A stretch of 6,651 nucleotides of DNA from Actinomycetota bacterium (GTDB lineage Bacteria; Actinomycetota; Actinomycetes; Nanopelagicales; Nanopelagicaceae). The stretch lies in NCBI GenBank assembly GCA_009700365.1, contig WLME01000063.1:1-6651 (forward strand), written 5' to 3'. Each line of letters opens with the position of its first letter. The stretch's first letter is position 1. The position numbers and the translations under genes were made by a program. The notes beneath the pieces are model-generated. The model saw only the letters and a list, made by a program, of their open reading frames with translations. It was not told the origin of the DNA and did no database searches. Shown one piece after another: positions 1-5,602 of this stretch.

Positions 1-102
1 TCTCAAAATATTGAAAGAGAGCACTCTTATCCTTGGTCATCTGCAACACCTCAACCCCACAGGGATGATGATCGTCGCGAACGTCATGGACGTAATCGCT
101 AA
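1..102 (+). CDS. C-terminal tail of an unidentified plus-strand gene (5' end outside window)
   Basis: Frame 1 is open from the window edge for 33 codons and ends at TAA 100-102. The predicted tail is hydrophilic and very rich in Arg, His and Asp (ending DDDRRERHGRNR), written with GAT, CGT and CGC codons, which looks like a real basic C-terminal extension rather than chance. It would converge on the membrane protein gene with one base between the two stop codons, in keeping with the dense packing elsewhere. The product cannot be identified from 33 residues. Two rival readings exist: frame 2 is also open to a TAA at 110-112, and the minus strand has an ATG at 38-40 preceded by a GAGG, opening a frame that runs off the window. 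I prefer frame 1 on codon character, with limited confidence. Confidence 0.45.
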   Translation, partial: SQNIEREHSYPWSSATPQPHRDDDRRERHGRNR

Positions 103-103
103 A

Positions 104-1270
104 TTATTTTAAGGCGAATCCAGACTTTCTCAATCTATCTAGCAAATCCTGCACAATGTAGGCGAAAACAAGAAATGAAAGTGCGGTTAAAGCCCAGTTT
201 GCAAGGATTTGAACCCAGACGGGTGATATCCGAGTACCCCACAGTCCAGCTAAGAGTAGAGAAAACAGGATTGCCCGAAAAGTTTTGTGTGAATTAATGT
301 TTAAGCGACTTACTCCAATAGCTAGTAAAGCTACGCACCAAAGCTTATATGCAACCATCGAAACGCCTAGAAAACAAAGTAGAAATATTGCGCCAGAGAC
401 TCTAACTAGAGTTTGTGAAACTTCATCACTATTTATCAGGTTTGTAAACTTGGAAAGTGTTGTCGGGCGGAAAATCCTTAAAAATATGTAAAAGGCTAAC
501 CAGAGAAGTATTGATCCGATCGCCAAAAGGATTGTTACCGTGGTTGAAATTTCCCCATAGTCGTAGCACTTATTCATAGTTTGTGTGTAGTAGACGATAT
601 TTCCAAACGTCCAAGACCTACAGTGAATTTGATTTCCGAGGATTGTGCCTATGTCTCGAATCCAAAAGAGGGCAAAGAATAAAGTCGCCAACATGGCCCA
701 AAAGAAATCTTTGAATTTAGTGAAAGCCAAAAATATTGCCGCCGGATAAACCTTGGCACCGATGAGCAGAGCTGGAATCCAGAAGAACCATTTATTTCTT
801 TGATGAATTATTGAAAATAAGAGGATAACCGTAAAAATCATCACTAAAGAGTCGCTGTTGGCTCGTTCGGCAAGGAAGAAGATTGGAGGAGAAAAAGCTA
901 CAAGATAAGCCCACTTAACATTGGAGACAAAGTATTTAGTCACAAAACCAAGACAAATGGCGATTAATAGGGCGTTTAGCCATCCGAATATTAAAAAGTA
1001 GTCATTTGAAAGATGAAGGAATTGAACCAGGTGAATTATCCAAACTCCATAACACCAAGGCCGCTCCCAAGGATCGCAAACTCCATTTATGACATCATGC
1101 AGGGGGACCCCTCTGCAATCGCCCAAAGTTAAGACAGCTTGTAAATCCATGAATGGGCTCGGTCCCGGCGAATAGCCCATGAGGTAAGCAAATTTCGGAA
1201 ATGCCATGGTAAGTGAAAACGTGAAGAGCCAGGAGACAGATAAAATCACGGCGTCACGGGTTTTAAGCAT
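104..1270 (-). CDS. Polytopic membrane protein, probable GT87-type (GT-C fold) glycosyltransferase
   Basis: The 388-residue protein is hydrophobic throughout, with about nine to ten probable membrane segments; a short basic N-terminus (MLKTRD) precedes the first at about residues 7-24. The first exported loop carries Asp42 (MDLQAV), where GT-C enzymes place a catalytic acid. ERANSD at 135-140 just before a helix and KVYP at 173-176 resemble the ER.N.D and K.YP signatures of GT87 (DUF2029) mannosyl/arabinosyltransferases, which use polyprenyl-phosphate sugars outside the membrane. An in-frame TAA four codons upstream fixes the start at 1270, or possibly Met22. No clear Shine-Dalgarno precedes it. 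It has no glycan genes beside it in this window. It is AT-richer than its neighbours (23-28 G+C per 60 bases in three sampled lines, against 33-35 in amt), which suggests an accessory or acquired gene. The family call is moderately secure; the substrate is unknown. Confidence 0.72.
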   Translation of the reverse strand: MLKTRDAVILSVSWLFTFSLTMAFPKFAYLMGYSPGPSPFMDLQAVLTLGDCRGVPLHDVINGVCDPWERPWCYGVWIIHLVQFLHLSNDYFLIFGWLNALLIAICLGFVTKYFVSNVKWAYLVAFSPPIFFLAERANSDSLVMIFTVILLFSIIHQRNKWFFWIPALLIGAKVYPAAIFLAFTKFKDFFWAMLATLFFALFWIRDIGTILGNQIHCRSWTFGNIVYYTQTMNKCYDYGEISTTVTILLAIGSILLWLAFYIFLRIFRPTTLSKFTNLINSDEVSQTLVRVSGAIFLLCFLGVSMVAYKLWCVALLAIGVSRLNINSHKTFRAILFSLLLAGLWGTRISPVWVQILANWALTALSFLVFAYIVQDLLDRLRKSGFALK

Positions 1271-1400
1271 TAGAGAACTTTACTTTGTAAGTGCGCCGCC
1301 TGCATCTCGACGGCTTCCTCGTTTTAGCCTTCTTTAAACCCTACCTTTTTGGCCAAGATTGAAATAATCTTTGAGTGTTCATTTCGAGATCGGAGAGATT
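1271..1400. promoter_or_regulatory. Divergent intergenic region, presumed promoters for both flanking genes
   Basis: These 130 bases separate the minus-strand membrane protein gene from the plus-strand small gene, so both promoters should lie here. An AT-rich stretch at 1361-1370 (GAAATAATCT) is a possible -10 element for the plus-strand gene, but no convincing -35 sits at the usual distance. On the minus side only a weak TAAAGT/TACAAA stretch occurs just before the start. No convincing operator or riboswitch was seen. Exact promoter positions are not established. Confidence 0.35.
1392..1396 (+). promoter_or_regulatory. Ribosome binding site that fixes the start at 1401
   Basis: GGAGA lies four bases before ATG 1401, a normal Shine-Dalgarno position. 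The longer reading from TTG 1371 has no comparable site and would add ten residues not needed by the predicted fold, so the ATG is preferred. Confidence 0.7.
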
Positions 1401-1709
1401 ATGGCAAAGCTAGTAGAAGTAACGGTTGCAAAGCCACATCTAGGTAAAGGTGAAGAATTCTTGGCACTCTGCGCTAAGTTCAAGAAGATGGTCATGGCTG
1501 CCGGAGTAGAAGAAGTTTGGTTTAACACAGGAAATGTTGGAAGACATTTCGGCTGCGTTATCGCATATCAAGTCTTCTCAAGCGGAGAAAGTAATGGAAA
1601 GATTAACGACGTACTGAATGACGATCCTGAATTCAGCGCTGAGCTTCGTAAAATGTCAGCTATCTGCGACTGGATTTCACACGATTCTTATTATCAAACT
1701 TCGATTTAA
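1401..1709 (+). CDS. Small hypothetical protein, probable dimeric alpha+beta barrel (ABM-like) domain
   Basis: From ATG 1401 the product has 102 residues, without signal peptide or membrane segment. The order is a short beta strand (KLVEVTVAKP), an amphipathic helix (GKGEEFLALCAKFKKMVMAAG), strands around VEEVWFNTGNVGRHFGCVIAYQV, then a second helix ending DDPEFSAELRKM. This order and the 'dpe' segment near the end are typical of dimeric ferredoxin-like domains such as antibiotic-biosynthesis-monooxygenase-like or NIPSNAP-like proteins, which act as small cytoplasmic homodimers. I do not recognise the specific family, and no catalytic residue can be named. The gene stands alone: it has its own RBS, an intrinsic terminator 22 bases after the stop, and divergent or convergent neighbours, so it is probably a single-gene transcript. 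A TTG at 1371 would extend it by ten residues but is unlikely to be the start. Confidence 0.75.
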   Translation: MAKLVEVTVAKPHLGKGEEFLALCAKFKKMVMAAGVEEVWFNTGNVGRHFGCVIAYQVFSSGESNGKINDVLNDDPEFSAELRKMSAICDWISHDSYYQTSI

Positions 1710-1731
1710 ACCTGAGGTTTGTGCAATAGAG

Positions 1732-1763
1732 AAAGGCTGGGGCTATTCGCCTCAGCCTTTTTT
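1732..1763 (+). terminator. Intrinsic terminator of the small plus-strand gene, possibly bidirectional
   Basis: GGCTGGGGC (1735-1743) and GCCTCAGCC (1749-1757) form a 9-bp stem with one G-U pair and a five-base loop (TATTC). It is followed by six T (1758-1763) and preceded by AAA (1732-1734). It begins 22 bases after the stop at 1709. Read on the other strand it has only three T after the stem, yet it lies just past the tRNA-Lys 3' end, so it may also stop that transcript. Confidence 0.9.
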
Positions 1764-1778
1764 ATTGATCCAACTAAG

Positions 1779-1851
1779 TGGGTTGTGAGGGACTCGAACC
1801 CCCGACCCAGGCATTAAGAGTGCCTTGCTCTACCAACTGAGCTAACAACCC
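1779..1851 (-). tRNA. tRNA-Lys (anticodon CTT)
   Basis: The reverse strand folds into a complete 73-nt cloverleaf. The acceptor is GGGTTGT/ACAACCC, the D stem GCTC/GAGC, the anticodon stem AGGCA/TGCCT with loop CTCTTAA, and the T arm GGGGG-TTCGAGT-CCCTC. Anticodon CTT (1816-1818) reads the lysine codon AAG. The discriminator base is A, and the genome does not encode CCA (the next bases are CTT), so it must be added by tRNA nucleotidyltransferase. The 5' end touches an inverted repeat at 1851-1876, and the gene ends close to the terminator at 1732-1763. Confidence 0.96.
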
Positions 1852-1876
1852 ATTTAAGCGTCGAAATGCTTAAATG
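1851..1876. repeat. Perfect 9-bp inverted repeat between tRNA-Lys and the HNH nuclease gene
   Basis: CATTTAAGC (1851-1859) and GCTTAAATG (1868-1876) are exact reverse complements separated by eight bases (GTCGAAAT). The repeat includes the first base of tRNA-Lys and lies about 65 bases before the nuclease start. It could be an operator for either gene or a structured RNA element; no T run follows, so it is not a standard terminator. Its function is unknown. Confidence 0.6.
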
Positions 1877-1940
1877 CAGGACAGACCCTACCAGCGTGGC
1901 GCGCCTTGCTGAACCATCTTTTCAAGGCAAAGATAGTGAG

Positions 1941-2609
1941 ATGTCTCGCTGGGAAATACGGATAGCCACATGTGTGGCAGCTGCACTGGTTGGGTTTACC
2001 CCGGCCACTGTGAAGGCTGCAGATACGCAGCCAGGGCTTGCTACAACAGTTCTTGAGACTCTTTCTGTAAAGGGCAGAGCGCCCAAGACCGGATACTCGC
2101 GCGACCAATTTGGGCAGGCTTGGGCAGATGTTGACCACAACGGTTGTGATACCCGCAATGATATTTTGAAGCGAGATCTAATAGAGATTATGTATAAAGC
2201 CGGTACCAAGAATTGCGTGGTGGCTTCTGGAACATTGATGGATAGATATTCCGGCGAGACAATTAATTTTGTCCGTGGAAATATCACAAGTATGGAAGTT
2301 CAAATTGACCATGTTGTCGCCCTTTCCAATGCGTGGCAGACGGGCGCATTCAAACTCACTGCAGATCAGCGAAAGGCGCTCGCTAACGACCCTATGAATC
2401 TATTTGCCGTAAAGGGCAGCCTGAATCAACAGAAGAGTGACGCAGATGCCGCAACGTGGTTGCCGCCCCTCAAGAGCTTTAGATGTAAGTATGTCGCGCA
2501 GCAAATAGCAGTGAAAGCTAAATATTCGTTTTGGATAGTCCCACCAGAAAAGGCAGCGATGGTTGCGATTTTAGCGAAATGCCCAACTCAGAAAGTTCCG
2601 GTTAGTTAG
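1941..2609 (+). CDS. Secreted HNH endonuclease family protein (DUF1524 / GmrSD C-terminal-like)
   Basis: From ATG 1941 the product has 222 residues. Residues 1-26 form a signal peptide: a basic start (SRWEIR), hydrophobic core VAAALVGF, and a likely cut after VKA. The mature part matches exported actinobacterial HNH nucleases: DVDHNGCDTRND (63-74), the core QIDHVVAL (121-128) with Asp123 and His124, DPMNL (150-154) supplying Asn153, and NQQKSDADAATWLPP (162-176). Four cysteines of the mature chain (69, 92, 182, 214) could form two disulfides, in keeping with life outside the membrane. It is expected to cut nucleic acid with a metal ion, perhaps for scavenging phosphate or nucleosides; that role is inference. 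An earlier in-frame ATG at 1866 lies inside the inverted repeat and would bury the signal peptide behind 25 residues, so I reject it. The RBS is weak. The 3' end overlaps the facing SHMT-like gene by 8 bases. Confidence 0.87.
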   Translation: MSRWEIRIATCVAAALVGFTPATVKAADTQPGLATTVLETLSVKGRAPKTGYSRDQFGQAWADVDHNGCDTRNDILKRDLIEIMYKAGTKNCVVASGTLMDRYSGETINFVRGNITSMEVQIDHVVALSNAWQTGAFKLTADQRKALANDPMNLFAVKGSLNQQKSDADAATWLPPLKSFRCKYVAQQIAVKAKYSFWIVPPEKAAMVAILAKCPTQKVPVS

Positions 2610-3939
2610 GAAGATCTACTGTGTAATGGACTCCGCTGAATTGTGTGCGCCATTCGGTAATTTCGGATTGCAGTAACTTCGCATCGGTCGTAGTTTCAAG
2701 AGAACGCGCAATAAAATCAGCGAGCTGATCCATATCCTTTACTTTCATTCCTAAACGAACAATTTCTGGAGTCCCAATACGTAGACCATTAAGGTCACCA
2801 TCAACAGGCGCAATAGGTAAACCGATTCCGCATGCGAGTAAACCGGAATCTCCCATGCGTTTTGCTGCAGTCTGGCCGCCTCCGTACGGCGCTGCAAGAA
2901 TCGCAAATTGATGGGACAAAGTGAATCCTTTATCTGCAGCATAGATATTAACTCCTCGACTCTGTAACTGATGCGCCAGAGCTTGCGAAGTTTTCACCAT
3001 CATCTGCGCGTAATCCGCGCCAACAGCTTTCCAATCTTGAAGAGTTATTCCGAGTGCTGCAGTCTTGGCGGCATCAAAGTTGGCGGTAAGACCTGGGTAG
3101 GCAATGGCATCAAGTTTTTGAGCGATGGCATCATCATTTGTGACAACCAAACCGCCAGCTGGTCCACCAAGTGATTTGTATGTAGAGAAGGTCATTAAGT
3201 GCGCGCCTTCAACAAGTGGCTGCGGCCAAACCTTTCCAGCAATCATTCCGCATAGATGTGCAGCATCGAAGAGAACTTTCGCACCAACTTCATCAGCTAT
3301 AGCGCGCACCTCTGCGATCGGGTGGTGAAAGAGATTGAGTGAACCTCCCACAGTGATCATTGCGGGCTTTACTTCATGAGCCAATTTTCTTAAAGCGTCG
3401 ATATCAATTGTGTAGCCAGTTTCATCGACGGGAGCAGAGATTGTGTTGAGGCGATAGAGACCGGCAGAACCACCTTTATGGTGAGTGACATGCCCACCAA
3501 TAGTTGGTGGGGGAGCGATGATGGTGTCGCCAGGTTCAGTAGTTGCCATAAACGCATACAAATTTGCGATGGCACCGGATGGAACCCGAAACTCTGCATA
3601 GGTAGACCCAAAAACTTCGCAGGCAAGTTCTTGAGTAATAATTTCAATCTGCTCAATTGCACCGAGCCCAGTTTCGTACTTATCTCCAGGGTGACCGAGC
3701 GATGCGCGAGATCCCATTCCGGATGAAAGAAGTTTCTCAGCACGCGGGTTGAGAATATTTGTTGCTGGGTTGAGATTGATACCTTCGATGTCGTGAAGGC
3801 GATGGTTTTCTTGGGCAAGCTCTTCAATCCAAGATTGAACATCGGAAGCAGATTTTGCATCAACTTGTGATGCGACTCTTGTTATCAGTTCTTGTGAAGC
3901 TTGCGTTGCCCAGTTCTGGGTCTTAAGAGACTGCGTCAT
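2602..3939 (-). CDS. Divergent serine hydroxymethyltransferase-like PLP enzyme
   Basis: This 445-residue protein aligns by eye along the whole of E. coli GlyA (fold type I PLP enzyme). Retained features (this protein/E. coli) are SGAIAN at 121-126, His150/H126, Asp225/D200 and His228/H203 in DAAHLCG, the Schiff-base Lys255/K229, and Arg387/R363 in LRIGTPEIVR, which binds the amino-acid carboxylate. Changed features are Glu57 to Leu81, Tyr55 to Ala79, Tyr65 to Glu89, His228 to Tyr254, Arg235 to Ala261, and the ASEN motif to PATN. PLP and amino-acid binding therefore look intact while the residues for catalysis and folate-dependent chemistry do not. It may be an SHMT paralogue acting as an aldolase, transaldolase or on another amino acid; automated annotation would call it glyA. 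It starts 8 bases after glnK, probably in the same transcript. Its AUG overlaps a perfect palindrome, and there is no other Met before residue 75. Confidence 0.85.
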   Translation of the reverse strand: MTQSLKTQNWATQASQELITRVASQVDAKSASDVQSWIEELAQENHRLHDIEGINLNPATNILNPRAEKLLSSGMGSRASLGHPGDKYETGLGAIEQIEIITQELACEVFGSTYAEFRVPSGAIANLYAFMATTEPGDTIIAPPPTIGGHVTHHKGGSAGLYRLNTISAPVDETGYTIDIDALRKLAHEVKPAMITVGGSLNLFHHPIAEVRAIADEVGAKVLFDAAHLCGMIAGKVWPQPLVEGAHLMTFSTYKSLGGPAGGLVVTNDDAIAQKLDAIAYPGLTANFDAAKTAALGITLQDWKAVGADYAQMMVKTSQALAHQLQSRGVNIYAADKGFTLSHQFAILAAPYGGGQTAAKRMGDSGLLACGIGLPIAPVDGDLNGLRIGTPEIVRLGMKVKDMDQLADFIARSLETTTDAKLLQSEITEWRTQFSGVHYTVDLPN

Positions 3940-3958
3940 GCACTTTATTAAAGTGCAT
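3938..3958 (-). promoter_or_regulatory. Perfect 21-bp palindrome bridging glnK stop and the SHMT-like start
   Basis: Arms ATGCACTTTA (3938-3947) and TAAAGTGCAT (3949-3958) are exact reverse complements around one base. In the minus-strand mRNA the element holds the last glnK codons, the tandem TAATAA stop, and the first two bases of the downstream AUG. A GGAGG (3961-3965) lies two bases upstream of it, 21 bases before the AUG. Folding of the hairpin (GCACUUU/AAAGUGC, loop AAU) would leave only four unpaired bases between GGAGG and the hairpin base next to AUG. A protein-binding operator is the alternative reading. Confidence 0.65.
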
Positions 3959-4286
3959 CGCCTCCACGTTCACCAGTACGAATACGTATGACTTGCTCCA
4001 CAGGAGTTACCCAGAGCTTTCCATCACCGATGGAGCCTGTATTTGCCGCACTAACAATGGTGTCGATAATTGATTGCGCTTCCGAATCTTCGGCAAGAAC
4101 TTCAATGCGAACCTTTGGAATGAAATCAACGGTGTATTCGGCACCACGGTAGATCTCTGTGTGGCCCTTTTGGCGGCCAAAACCTCTGGTCTCAGAGACG
4201 GTCATACCTGCAACGCCGGCTGCTTGAAGCGCGACCTTGATTTCGTCGACCTTTGCTGGCTTAACGATTGCGGTGATGAGCTTCAT
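3948..4286 (-). CDS. glnK: PII nitrogen regulatory protein (GlnK/GlnB family)
   Basis: The product has 112 residues, the standard PII length. It opens with MKLITAIVKPAKVDEIKVAL and has the T-loop GRQKGHTEIYRGAEY with Tyr51, the residue uridylylated in enterics and adenylylated in corynebacteria. The B-loop is TGSIGDGKLWV (the TG.IGDGKI signature) and the C-terminus ends RIRTGERGGDAL. PII trimers bind ATP, ADP and 2-oxoglutarate, and GlnK plugs the ammonium channel with its T-loop. The gene lies 45 bases after amt on the same strand, hence the GlnK name. A good purine-rich RBS (AAGGAAGAGAG) precedes ATG 4286. The PII modifier gene glnD, which follows glnK in several actinobacteria, is not next here; the SHMT-like gene follows instead. 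Tyr51 is kept, so modification by a GlnD encoded elsewhere remains possible. Confidence 0.96.
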   Translation of the reverse strand: MKLITAIVKPAKVDEIKVALQAAGVAGMTVSETRGFGRQKGHTEIYRGAEYTVDFIPKVRIEVLAEDSEAQSIIDTIVSAANTGSIGDGKLWVTPVEQVIRIRTGERGGDAL

Positions 4287-4331
4287 GGTCTCTCTCTTCC
4301 TTTGGTTGCCAAGATCTTGATTGCCTAAATA

Positions 4332-5600
4332 CTAGTAGCGGTTTGAATTTCCTGTGATGTCATAAGCAGATTCTGCATGGAAAGTTGTATCGAGCCCATT
4401 GAGCTCGTCATCTCGGTATACACGGAACCCAATAGTCTTTTGAATGGCTGTGGCAATAAGCCATGTCGCGGCAAAAGAAAACAGAGCAACGACAGCAAGT
4501 GCAATTACTTGTCGACCTAACTGAGTTGTTCCCCCGTTAAAGAAGAGACCATTTGCCCCAGCTTCATTCGCGGTAATAGTTGCAAGTAATCCAATTGCAA
4601 CCATGCCGAGAATTCCCCCGACCCCATGGACTCCAACAACATCGAGTGAATCGTCATAACCAAATTTGTATTTACGCGTTACAGCCCAAGCCGATGCAAC
4701 ACCTGCAATAAGACCCAGAATGAGAGCCCCGAGAGGATTTACAAAACCACATGCAGGTGTAATTGCTACCGCGCCCGCTACGGCACCTGAGGCGACTCCA
4801 AGAGTCGTAGCTTTTCCGTCGCGCTTCTTTTCGTAGATCACCCAAGTCATAGCTGCTGCTGCAGTAGAGATTTGAGTATTGATCATCGCGGTTGCAGCAA
4901 GTGAACCTGCAGAAAGTGCCGAACCTGCATTAAATCCAAACCAACCAAACCAGAGCATTCCAGCACCCAGAAGAACCAGGGGCATATTGTGAGGACGCAT
5001 TGGATCGCGTTTGAATCCATCGCGCTTTCCAAGAACAATTGCAAGCGCCAGGGCCGCAGCACCTGAATTAATCTCGACAACAGTTCCACCAGCAAAATCG
5101 AGTGCACGCAGCTTGTCTACGATCCATCCGCCAGTTCCACCTTGTGCGGCGAAGGCCCAATGTGCAACGGGGATATAAACCAGAGTAATCCAGACACCCA
5201 CGAAGAGAACCCATGATCCAAATTTTGCTCTGTCAGCAATTGCACCTGAAAGCAGTGCAACTGTGATGATTGCAAAAGTTAACTGGAACATAGCAAAGGC
5301 AAGAACTGGAATCTGATGTCCTTCTGGACCGGTAATTTGATCAAGAGTCGAGGCGAGCCCCAAGTGATCGAAGCCTCCGATTAACCCACCTTGTGATTTA
5401 CCAAATGCAAGTGAATATCCGTAGAGCACCCAGATAATTGTCGTTACACCCATAGCGGCGAATGACATCATCATCATATTAAGGGCAGATTTTGCGCGAA
5501 CCATTCCGCCGTAGAAGACTGCCAAACCTGGCGTCATGAAAAGAACGAGTGCACCGCTTGCTAAAACCCAAGCTGTATCTCCGCTATTGATCGCCTGCAT
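4332..5600 (-). CDS. amt: Ammonium transporter (Amt/MEP/Rh family)
   Basis: The 422-residue protein has the eleven-helix Amt pattern: TPGLAVFYGGMVR near the N-terminus (23-35), FQLTFA (105-110) with a pore phenylalanine, DFAGGTVV (168-175) with the conserved Asp, WFGWFGFNAGSA around 217-228, and DDSLDVVGVHGVGG with His325. It should form a trimer in the cytoplasmic membrane and pass ammonium inward. The C-terminal tail RDDELNGLDTTFHAESAY is the conserved cytoplasmic segment that contacts GlnK. The striking oddity is Glu176 (codon GAG at 5073-5075) where AmtB has His168, the first of the two pore histidines; the second is kept. No signal peptide is present, unlike enteric AmtB. ATG 5600 comes two bases after the ppa stop (TAA-GA-ATG), with an AAGGAA about eleven bases upstream, so translation is probably coupled. 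Confidence 0.96.
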   Translation of the reverse strand: MQAINSGDTAWVLASGALVLFMTPGLAVFYGGMVRAKSALNMMMMSFAAMGVTTIIWVLYGYSLAFGKSQGGLIGGFDHLGLASTLDQITGPEGHQIPVLAFAMFQLTFAIITVALLSGAIADRAKFGSWVLFVGVWITLVYIPVAHWAFAAQGGTGGWIVDKLRALDFAGGTVVEINSGAAALALAIVLGKRDGFKRDPMRPHNMPLVLLGAGMLWFGWFGFNAGSALSAGSLAATAMINTQISTAAAAMTWVIYEKKRDGKATTLGVASGAVAGAVAITPACGFVNPLGALILGLIAGVASAWAVTRKYKFGYDDSLDVVGVHGVGGILGMVAIGLLATITANEAGANGLFFNGGTTQLGRQVIALAVVALFSFAATWLIATAIQKTIGFRVYRDDELNGLDTTFHAESAYDITGNSNRY

Positions 5601-5602
5601 TC

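Noticed and set aside
1..40. Minus-strand gene start (ATG at 38-40, reading MTKDKSALFQYFE) running off the window
   Set aside because: It has a plausible GAGG upstream but only 13 codons; the plus-strand frame ending at 102 looks more coding-like. It cannot be settled without the sequence to the left.
285..491. Plus-strand open frame of 68 codons
   Set aside because: It lies inside the membrane protein gene on the opposite strand, with no RBS and a composition unlike a protein; a shadow frame.
1371..1400. TTG start extending the small plus-strand protein
   Set aside because: ATG 1401 has a well-placed GGAGA and gives a natural N-terminal beta strand.
1711..1755. Alternative pairing CTGAGG (1712-1717) with CCTCAG (1750-1755) as an attenuator of the terminator
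   Set aside because: Six pairs compete poorly with the nine-pair terminator stem, and the element is downstream of the stop with no gene to regulate beyond it on that strand.
1779..1851. tRNA-Lys as an integration (att) site for a mobile element carrying the nuclease
   Set aside because: There is no integrase, no repeat of the tRNA 3' end was noticed, and the nuclease lies on the 5' side of the tRNA.
1916..1934. 6-bp inverted repeat ATCTTT/AAAGAT just before the nuclease start
   Set aside because: It is short enough to occur by chance, and nothing else supports a function.
1866..1940. Longer nuclease start at ATG 1866
   Set aside because: It lies within the inverted repeat, has no Shine-Dalgarno, and would put 25 residues in front of a clear signal peptide.
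1946..1975. Lipoprotein signal (IATC) in the nuclease
   Set aside because: The Cys is at residue 11, ahead of the hydrophobic core, and Thr at -1 does not fit a lipobox; an AxA-type cleavage site follows the core.
3390..3863. 157-codon minus-strand open frame within the SHMT-like gene
   Set aside because: It is an out-of-frame reading of a fully conserved PLP enzyme; its translation has no recognisable domain.
4310..4319. CAAGATCTTG palindrome between amt and glnK
   Set aside because: A ten-base palindrome alone is weak evidence; no promoter or terminator is attached to it.
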